From Phaeoceros laevis (taxonomy: Eukaryota; Anthocerotophyta; Anthocerotopsida; Notothyladales): DNA of 23,182 bases. The DNA is taken from contig JBNGIQ010009303.1 in the NCBI GenBank assembly GCA_049999765.1, forward strand, positions 78,383-101,564. The letters run 5' to 3'. Position numbers and translations under genes: made by a program. Below the pieces are notes generated by a model. That model made no database searches. It saw nothing but the letters and a program-made list of their open reading frames with translations, and was not told the origin of the DNA. Positions 1 to 9,200 of this stretch are shown in pieces. The stretch's first letter is position 1. Every line of letters starts with the position of its first letter.

Positions 1-776
1 CCACACTGTAGACCAGTTGTGCACCATCCTGGGCTTCCTACTCCTCCTCCTTCTCCTCCTCTACTGCTGCCGCTTGGGCACCTTCTCCGCCCCTCGCTTC
101 ATCCTCTCTGCTTCTGCCTTGTCTTGCCTTTCCTGTCGCGCTGCTATCATGATTTACTCCAGATACAGAGATTTCAAGTTCCGGCCAGCAGCCTCGCCTC
201 AATTTGCCTCCTCTACCCACCTCTCTTGTCGCATTTGATGCTAACAAGGAAGCGAATCGCAGCGGAGAGGAGCTGGGACGTTCTCTCTGTGTGATTCACT
301 CGTTCCTTCATTCATTGCTCCGTTTTTTGTTGCTTGCTTAGTCCCGAGGTTCTTCTCCTCGGGGGTAGCAGTCGAATCAGGCTGGCAGCCCTGCGGAGGC
401 CGTTAAATGCGAGTTCGTGCGGCCCAGGAAGCTCCAAAGTCCGTGTCCCTTTGATAGAGAGAGAGGCAGGCAGGCAGGCAGGCTTTGCTCTTCCAGTCCC
501 CCATACCCGCCAGCCAGCTTCCCAACTCCCTTTGCTGCCTCGGGATGAAGATGAATTGCTGCTGAAAAAGTCAACTTGAGGAGATGTTTTTGTGAGCGAG
601 CGAGCGTCTCTGACATTCCAGAAACTGGGTACGAGGAGGATGCTCTACATTTTTGCCCTGCTTTGATCTGCTCGCTTTGCTGGAAGAGAAGAGAAGGAAG
701 AAGAACAAGGTCCTGTTGGGTTGTGGGAGGGAGAGTTTGCGAAGCCATGATTGCGGCGTGGCAAGGAATTCACTAG
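1..776 (+). other. 5' leader of the bHLH gene with several upstream ORFs
   Basis: No protein gene is recognisable here. The stretch is rich in CT tracts (about 40-65) and has a GGCA tetranucleotide run at 465-483. It holds several short ATG-initiated ORFs: 149-238 (29 codons plus stop), 238-294, 545-565, 584-595, 640-666 and 747-776. Such uORF loading is usual for long plant regulatory-gene leaders and normally lowers translation of the main ORF. The transcription start is not visible, so how much of this is transcribed is inferred. A 5'-leader intron cannot be excluded. Confidence 0.55.
747..776 (+). promoter_or_regulatory. 9-codon uORF ending directly against the putative main ATG
   Basis: The ATG at 747 opens a nine-codon ORF (MIAAWQGIH) whose TAG stop at 774-776 is followed with no gap by the ATG at 777. 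The two ORFs are in the same frame, separated only by that stop. If 777 is the true start, the layout suggests control by termination-reinitiation or by stop-codon readthrough. This is a sequence observation with an inferred role. Confidence 0.45.
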
Positions 777-3700
777 ATGGCGTCGCTCACGCATCCTTCC
801 ACCAGCAATTACCACCACCTCCCATCTCTGCCGCGCCTCAAGATGAATCNNNNNNNNNNNNNNNNNNNNNNNNNNNNNNNNNNNNNNNNNNNNNNNNNNN
901 NNNNNNNNNNNNNNNNNNNNNNNNNNNNNNNNNNNNNNNNNNNNNNNNNCCCAATTGCTCCTCTGCCTCCGCCTGCTCCTCCACTACCGACTTCTCCGGA
1001 CCAGCAGTAGCAGCACCTGTGGGTAATGGCGATGCCAGGCTGTCGGCGCTGCTTATGCGGGACGGCAACGATGTATCGGTTACATCTTCGCCGCTGGGAT
1101 CTCCCAATGCCGCAGCCTGGCCGCAGTTTGGCACCGTGGGAGGCGGTGGAGGCGCCGCGTCCCTGGGGGGTCACCTCCACCATTACTTCTCTCCAGACCT
1201 CGGCAGCAGACCTGCTGCTACTGTCCTTGGATTTCAAGGGACCAGCATCGAGACGGCCCTGAAGAAGCTCGGGGAATGCAGCCGGACAAGCACCACCACC
1301 GCCGACGGGTGTAGGGACTTCAATGGCATGTCGCACCAGCAGCAGCAACACTCACTCTCTTCTGTCCGATCGTCGGCGGAGGCCACCAACATCGGCACCA
1401 GATTTGGTGGGATCTCGCCCATGGGATCCTCCCAGCACCACCCCCATCAGCAGCAGCTCAACCTTCACCAGCTGCAGATGAGGGAGAATCCGGCACCAGC
1501 AGCCACCGCCACTCTCAGGAATGATTGGGCTACATCCATTCCGTGCTCCTCCGACCCCAATCTCAGCTTCGCCTCCTCCATGGCCTCTCTGGGCCTGCAA
1601 GATCCCATGCGCGGAGGAGGAGGGGGAGGAGGAGCATCTCTGTCGGCCAGGACCATTCTGCTGGGAGGCATGTGTAACAACAGCAGAGGCCAGCAGCAGG
1701 TTGATTCTTACATGTTGCCTGGCAATGTTCATGGGGAGGTGATCAATGAAGGCTCGCTGTCCGCAAGGATGATGAGAAGCATGGGAGATGGCGGTGGCAG
1801 CCACCAGCAGCAGCAGCAACAAGGAGGGGATGTGAGCTGCCTGGACTTGGGAGATGATGCCATTCTGCAGGAGATGATCGGGAGCTACAATGCGGGCAAT
1901 GCAGTCGCCTCCAGCGTCATGAATGCCCACCTGCATGCCCTGCCCTCCAGCCCTTCCTCCTCCCACCGCCCTCACCACCACCACCATCACCACCACTTCC
2001 CAATGCAGCAGCAGGTGGGGATTGAAGCCAGTCTGAACAGTGCCACGGATTGGGCGTCCCTGCTCTTGGATGCAGGCTCTCCCGGACACGCCAGCAACGA
2101 CCAGGGGGGGCTGCGGCCCAAGCCAGTGGGCATGGGCGCCGCTCCGCGCGGCCCGCACTTCACCTCCGAATCCGGCTTCGCTGAGAGGACAGCGAAAATG
2201 CTGTTCCACGCTGCGGCGGAAGGGCAGCAACAGCAGATTCAAGGCGACATTCTCGGGCCGGCCAGCGGTAGCCTGCATCACCACCTCACCGCCACCACTT
2301 TCATGGATTGCGCTGGCGGCATCAATTTCGGGGGATCTCCTGGTGCTTTCGGCGCCACTCTTCTGACCAGCAACAGCACCAGGACTCGGCTCGAGGTTGA
2401 CGGTAGCAAGAGCTCCTCGCCCGGTCGGCTCGCAGGGATTGCTTCCACTGATGACAATCTGTCAGAGCCCAGCAGAATGTGGCGGCCGCCGTCCAGCAGT
2501 GAAGCTGCAGCAGCCGGCAAGCAGCCAGTTGTTGGTGGTTTGATGAGAACCCTGTCTGCCAACTCCCGGGGTTCCGTGGAGATGGGGGTCGTCGTGGAGA
2601 GACACAACTCCGCCCGAGAGATGCTCGACTCCCTGTGCGAGAGGAAAGACGCCCTGGAGCTGGAGTTGGAGCAGTGCTCTTCCATGTCCGCCATGCTGGA
2701 TGACCTGCCTCCTCCGCCGACTGCTGCCGCCGCCGCAGCCGCAGCTGACAAGCGTGGCGGCTTCCCTAAATCGGAGAGGAAGCTCTCCAGAACTTCCAGC
2801 CCTTCAGTGTCCACCATGGTGGACCTGGCGTCCATGGAGCCCGGGACCAGCTCCGCCTGCAATTCTGTGTCCGAGCCGACTGACGACAAGAAGGTGGACG
2901 CCCCAGCTCGAGAGGACCCCTCTGGGCCTGGGACTGGGAAGGGGAAGGCCCTACTGTCGGACATTGCGGAGGCAGGAGGAGAGAACTCGTCCAGCGGGAA
3001 GGAGGAATGCAAGGAGAACTCCGGCACTGAAAGCCAGGGCAAGAAGAGGAAGGACAGAGCCGCGGAGGAGAAGCTCCCAGCGAAGACCAGTGCCACCTCT
3101 TCCCGCACCATACCTGTCAAAGATACCAAGGTAGATATCAATACCTCCTGCGCAATCTCGCCATCGCATGTTAGTTGTCCGTCTTGAGCTGCATACATGT
3201 GAAGGTTCCTCTATTTGTGGTGTCTCACCGGCATACTCTGGCTGTTTCTATTTTCCAGCAGGAAGATGCTGAGGTCCCAAACCGATCAAAGAGAAGCAGA
3301 GGATCCACCTCGGAGCCGGATTCTGTGCGAGCAAAGTTTGGAGACACCCGATCAAAAAGTGGGAGCGACAACTCCGGCGACAGTGCCAAGCCACCGGAAG
3401 CTCCGAAACCTGACTACATCCATGTGCGAGCTCGGCGTGGTCAAGCCACCGACAGCCACAGCCTGGCCGAGAGGGTATGTTGCTACATACCTAGCTGAAT
3501 ATCTTCTTGCCTTGTCAGCCTGGAAGAAGCTTGTAGTCTTGGTCTCTGCTGGCTTGCTTTCTTATCGTCCAGGGTCTCCTTTTGCAGGTTCGAAGAGAAA
3601 AAATCAGCGAGCGAATGAAATACTTGCAGGACCTTGTTCCTGGCTGCAGCAAGGTTGGTGGCTAGCTGCTTTTTGCCCTAGCGAACTCACGCTGTTTATG

Positions 3701-4833
3701 AAACCAGTGTTGCTTTGAGAATTTGCCTGAGTCATTTCTGAAGGAAGGTTGCTAGCTGGATGGTTGAACTTACCATGTTCTGTATCTGGCTGTGCACAGG
3801 TTACTGGAAAGGCCATGATGCTTGATGAGATTATCAACTATGTCCAATCTCTGCAGCGCCAAGTTGAGGTAATCACGTGATATCACACCACAAGCTATTC
3901 TATGGAGTATCTCCAGTCACCTCGATAGCTATTCTTCTGAGGATAAAGTACATATGCTGGCAACTAAAGGCTCTTATTCATTCTTTGGCTACAGTTCCTT
4001 TCCATGAAGCTCCAAAGCGTGAACCCAAGGATGGACTTCAGTATGGAATCACTTCTTTCAACAGAGGTCAGCAATTATGTGTTGTCACAGTTCTTGATAT
4101 TTTTTCTTGCTGAAGGGAGCTTATGGCCTCCTGCTGAGGTGGTGTGACTTGGGTGTGTCTGACACCTTCCAACCTTGTGATTGTGCAGCATTCACGAGGT
4201 TTCCCACAAGGAGGTCAGCAGCAACTGATGATTGGCTCGGAGGCCATCACAATACCTTCCGCTGCATACCCTCAGCTTCATCCCCAACAACAGGCCATTG
4301 CCATGCAGCAACTTGCTGTGACATGTGGCTTGGATATGAGGTCCTTGGGAACACAGCTGGATACGGTTGCTGGCAGCCTGCGGCGATCACTTGTTTCCCC
4401 TGCCTCGGGCTCGTCCATCACTATGGCACATAGTGCACGAGATCCCTTTGACGAATCTGTCTCCCAGGTATGCAAGAAAGCTTTTGCAGGTTCCTTTGCT
4501 TAAGCTGATCTTCATCAATTTAGCCTGATTGCTGGTGTGGCAAGTTAAGTGTTTGGTCTCTTTGGTCTGATGTCTTGTGCCCTACCATGGTGACAGGTAT
4601 CTACAGTCTGGGACGGTGAGCTTCACAGCGTTGTACAGATGGGCTACGCACAGAACCGGTTGTCTTCCCTTGCTTCCCCAGGTCTCCGAGGTAAGCTGAA
4701 CATATAGAAACGATTGATGTGTTCATTAGCTCTTTTGCACCAAACCACCGTTCGTAGTAGTGACTTACTTTATACGCATGTCATCCCATTTTCAGGTTCT
4801 CTGCCTCCAGGCAACATGAAGATGGAGCGCTGA
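777..4833 (+). CDS. bHLH transcription factor, subfamily XII (CIB/BPE-like), 8 exons, gap in exon 1
   Basis: A nuclear E-box/G-box-binding regulator by family. Exons I infer: 777-3130 (contains the N gap), 3259-3474, 3588-3653, 3800-3868, 3995-4066, 4189-4467, 4597-4690 and 4796-4833, all with GT-AG introns of 105-146 bp and consistent phases. The bHLH starts in exon 2 ([16 protein letters not shown]), continues [10 protein letters not shown] with the His-Glu-Arg contact residues, and ends in helix 2 ([14 protein letters not shown]). The ER/VRR intron position is shared by plant relatives. Downstream [13 protein letters not shown] and upstream SGFAERTAK are typical of this subfamily. At least 1004 residues follow the gap, far above the roughly 250-550 usual in angiosperms; the excess is Ser/Gln/His-rich, with eight His codons at 1973-1996. 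The start is uncertain: 777 follows an in-frame TAG and is out of frame with the post-gap sequence as drawn, and the post-gap frame has no ATG before the gap. Family is certain, the N-terminus is not. Confidence 0.88.
850..949. other. Assembly gap of exactly 100 N
   Basis: A run of exactly 100 N lies inside the first coding exon of the bHLH gene. A round 100 is the usual placeholder for a gap of unknown length, so neither gap size nor reading frame across it can be trusted. Frame analysis of the flanks predicts a true missing length of 2 modulo 3 if translation starts at 777. Confidence 0.97.
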
Positions 4834-6205
4834 AGCCCAGCTACATATCTAGGTCCAGAGATGAGCCCAGCAGGCTGCCAGAAACATGGGTTTTAGTGCA
4901 GCCTCGTCATCTCTCGAGCCTGGCTTTTGGGTGCAAGTTCCACTGAATGTGAGGGGTCCCTGGCATGGCATCATGTGGGAGGAGCTCTTGACAACACTGA
5001 CATATCAAAGGTGTATGTATTGCCTCAGAGGCAATCGTGATGCCAGACCAGGAGGTTCTGTCATGTCGGTGGCTGGCTTGCACAATGCCCCTCCCTTTCG
5101 CCACCACCTGGTTTCATTTCCAGCATTGGGGACTGCGTAAGCTTCCGAGGTGTCTTGGAGGATTTAGTGTGTGCCCAAACGTCCACCCCAAGTCTTTCGG
5201 AATCTGTGAGCAGCTGCCCACAGACTCTGAAAACCGAGGGTGGACCTGCTGTATGTACTATAGCGATTGTTAGCAAACCGAGGCTTCACAACGACAAAGT
5301 CTGTCCAACTAGAGGAGGCAGGTTGTAGCCAGAGAGAGATTTGCTTCCAGAGCTCTCACTAGAGTTGAACCTTTCCACTTGCCTACCAGCTGGGTATGGC
5401 GATCTTGTAAATGTGTTAAAAAAGGGTGCTAATGAGCATGCCTCCGAGATACTTATAATATGCACGCAAATGTACTTAGCTTGTAGCAACATCACTTTAT
5501 CCTGGCTGGCCCTGCCAGCGCAACCTGATCCACATTCATGGGGTCTGTGTTTACAGGGACATCACTTCCTTTGGCCTGGTGTCAGACCGGTCGCTTTATC
5601 TTTGTGGATTCGTTCACATAGAGCTTGTCTAGAGCTCCCAATTGTACTGTTACTAGGTTTTTGGCTGCTTTGGTATCCTTCCACCTGTCCTCTTCAGCCA
5701 TTATTGTGTTGTAAAACATTCGGAGAAATGCACCTCTCTACCTACGTCGTGTTTGGAGTGGTGTTTGGTGGAGGTGTAAAGATGAGCATTCGGACACTGT
5801 GCAACAGCTGGGACCCTCCCAGAAAGTAGAAAGATCAAAGGTCTGTTGTCGGTATAGATAGACTACTATGTCTGCTCCACTTGACTTATCGGCTAAACGC
5901 AGAGCAGACAACAAACCAGCCAATGTCGTTACCCCATCACTATCGACTAGTCGTTCTCGGAATGTCTAGACTAGCACAAATGTCTCTACCAGCGCCTGGC
6001 CTCAACTTGTCGGTTTATTATAAAATACAAGAGGCTCTGAGAATTTCTCAAACGCGTACATTTGCCCAGTAGATATACAGCTCGGCGCAGTTACATGAGG
6101 AGATCATGCGTATGTGGCACAAGTGATGGCAAGCTTGTGTGTGTGCCATCTCTTTTCCCGCATGCACGAAAATCCTACTCTTTGTGGTTTGAATGAATGA
6201 AAGCT
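4834..6205. other. Facing 3' ends of the bHLH and OVATE genes
   Basis: This 1.37-kb stretch between two convergent stop codons has no convincing ORF. It must contain both 3' untranslated regions. I see no canonical AATAAA for the bHLH gene on the plus strand, so its end is undefined, and overlap of the two transcripts is possible. Confidence 0.6.
6014..6019 (-). terminator. Candidate poly(A) signal (AATAAA) of the OVATE gene
   Basis: TTTATT on the plus strand reads AATAAA on the minus strand, about 187 bases past the OVATE-gene stop codon, in an AT-rich patch. This is the only canonical signal I noticed in the likely 3' UTR. Plant poly(A) signals are degenerate, so this is suggestive only. 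Confidence 0.4.
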
Positions 6206-9200
6206 TCAGCCTGAAACATCGTCAAAGATCTGATGCCACACTTCAGAGAACACAGCCACGATGAGATGGTGGTACTCCACGGCATTGAGGGTGAGGTAAG
6301 CCTGCAGCAGCTCCTCCAGCTCGCAAGGCTCGGTGATGCCCTTCTCCACAATCATGGCGATCATGGATGTCCTGAAATCTTGGTACGGGTCAAATGTGGT
6401 TTTCATCACCGGTACACTTTCTCGCACCTTGTGGGTCTGTATTGAAGAAGGTAGATCTACCAGCTGCTGCTGCTGCTCCGCCATCATCATGTCCTCCTCT
6501 GACACCACCTTGTCCTTGCTGCTGGGTTTCTTCCTGGAGGAGCTAGTCTGCTTAGTAGCGTAAGCGGGATGGCGAGCTCCTCTGTCCCTTCCAACCACAT
6601 GGCTCCTCCTCTCCGCCGGAGGGCTTGGACTACTGCCCCTGCTGCTGCCCTTGTTGCCTCCTGCTGCTCCGGGCCCCAAGCTCTTCTTCGAGGAAGGAGA
6701 CTGCTTCAGGTGTCGTGAATTCTCCTTCCCTCTCAGAGGTGCAGAGGAGCTGTTTCTGTGCCAGCTGTCCACTCTAGGGGTAGAGGCTCCCGAGCTGGAC
6801 AGGTCAAGGTATGTGTTGTAGTAGTCGGAGTCCCTGGTCCCCCGGGACCGCCTTGTCCGCTGATGAGATGGAGCAAGCTTGGGCGTTAAAGACTCACGTT
6901 TATGCTGCTGTCCTACATACCTTGCAGACTTTGACCTCGGAACTGGACCTTCATGGTGGGTATTCCTGGACCAGGCTGATCTACCAGGAGACGAGCTTCT
7001 CGCTCGATCCGAGAACTCGCTGGACTCTGCACCCGAGCAACTGTCCCTGCTGCATCTCCTCTTATGCGTTGGCTGCTGCTGCTGCTTTTTTTGTGCACCA
7101 CCAGTGCCCGCTTTCAGACTAGCAGCAGGCACCTTCTCATCCACTCCCTGAATGTCCTTGAGCTTCGCTGGTTCCGGAACGTCACCCTTGTCGTCACCTT
7201 GCTGTACCACACCTCCTCCTTCACCTGATTCCAAGTCCTCGAAGTCCGTTGAGCAGTTAGAGAGAATGTTGAACTTCTGCGGCGTACCTTTCACCTGTTT
7301 CTCCAAGTAGCAGTTCAGCTGCTCATTGGGACTCTCACTAAAGTCCCTTGTACTTCTATCCACCTTGGAAAAGATCTTCGCATTTGCCTCGACACTAACG
7401 CACTTGTCTTCTTCTTCTTCCACTAGTGCTGGATCTTTGCACGCCAAATTATTGCCTTCTCCCACCGTCGTTGGGACTTCCACCTTGTCGTCCGGAGCTA
7501 AACAGCTTTCTTCTTCTCCGCCTGTCTTGGACTTGAGAACCTTAACTAACTCCCTCCCAGTTTCACTCAGATGCAGCTGCACAGAGAGAAACTGTTCCAG
7601 CCTTTCCTGCAAGCTCGGAGACAAGAGTGAGGGCAGCTTGATCGGGGAATCTTCTCCAGCAGCAAGAGGTGGTTTGGGTTTTGTCGTAGTCTCCTGTATC
7701 ACTTTCTCCTCCTCGTCTAGGGCTTCTTCATTGACTCTTTGCTCCGGGATCGGGGTATATACATCTGCCGGACCCGATGAGGCTTCGCTAATGTGCTTCT
7801 GAACCTCCACACCTAGGGCTAACCCTCTGTTTGCATCAGCTCCAGTCACTCCTATTCTATCAGCAGCAGCACCAAGTGGCGGGGGGTCGGGGCGGCTTGC
7901 TTTGCCTCGAAACCCTGAAAAGACGTAGTCAGACAAGAAGTTTTTCTTAGCAGAAACGGCGTTGTCTACCTCGAACGAAGTGAAGAGGCTGGAGTTCTCG
8001 CTCGTGCTTGATGAAGAATGAAGCTTGTCCGAAATCGGAAGCGCGGTGGCGGGTGGAACAGAAGTAGAAGAAGTGCTGCTCCGGCGGGGAGGCGGCCTGC
8101 CCCTGCCCGCACCCAGCATGTTTTGATGCCGAAGTTGGTGCTTCTCGGATATAATGTGCTCCGAGGAAGCATGGTGGATGGAGACGTCCACAGAGGACGA
8201 GGTGCGGCTGCCGGAGGTGTAGCCGGACATGTCTCTGATGGTTGTCTCCGGCTGGCGGACCCTTTCTGAACCAGCAGTAGCAGCAGCAGGGGCCAAGTTT
8301 GAGAGAGGCAGCTTCTTGATGGCAGACGCCGCCGGGTCTCCAGTTACTGTGCTGCTGTTGGGCATGAACCTGCTGGCCAGGGATTTCGGTGAGCATCCAG
8401 AGCTGCTGACAACCGGTGCTGCTGAAGCTGTGCTGGGGATGAACAGAGGCTGATCACGATGGTCAGCGTCGAATGCAACCCTGTCCTTGACATTGTTTGC
8501 CTGCTGGGGGAGCTTGAACCTGGGATTTTCCTGCAAGAGGTCATCCAAATCCAGATGGATGCTAGCTGCTGCTGGTGTTCGGGGCTCGTCTTTGAGAGAA
8601 AAGACGGGTGAGGGCCGACCGTGAGTGCTCCTGGCACTTCTGTCCAGACTCAGGCTCCTGGGCGTCTGGCTTACGGACTGCGCACGGCTTCTGCCATGGA
8701 GAGGCTTCATCACATCCGAGTGCAGCTCGTCGAGCAGCTCGGATGTGAATGCTGCGCCACTTCTGGACATGCCATTGCCGAAAGCCCTCCCCACAGCATC
8801 ATTCAGCAGGACATCTGCATTCTTCACAGGCACTGACGCTGCCTTGCTCGCTGCATCATGAGCCCGTTTGGCAGCAGAGGCAGCAGCATCCCAACTACCA
8901 CTCTCCTTGCCCCAAATTGAATCGTACCTCTCTCCACGCTTCTGATGATCCACAGACCTCGATCTCATCGGCTTAGGAGACGTTCGAGTGGAGCGTGCCG
9001 TGAAAATCTCCGACTTGATCTGCTCGACATCCAAGTCCACCCACCTTTTGCTGTGCTTCACATTCTCCGCCCGGATGGGCTCCTCGTCCAGGAAATTCCC
9101 GATGCTGTCCAGCTTCCAGTTGGAGCCAGCTGAGCCTCGAGAGCGACTCTTGCTTTCACCCGAGCCATATCTCTGGCTGGATGACCTGCTCAGGATGTCT

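Noticed and set aside
1352-2284. 310-residue open frame on the minus strand opposite bHLH exon 1
   Set aside because: It mirrors a GC- and repeat-rich coding exon, shows no family similarity, and the plus-strand frame carries recognised subfamily motifs.
3131-3187. Continuation of the first bHLH exon frame to a stop at 3187
   Set aside because: AAG/GTAGAT at 3130/3131 and CAG at 3258 join in phase and lead straight into the bHLH domain, so this is intron.
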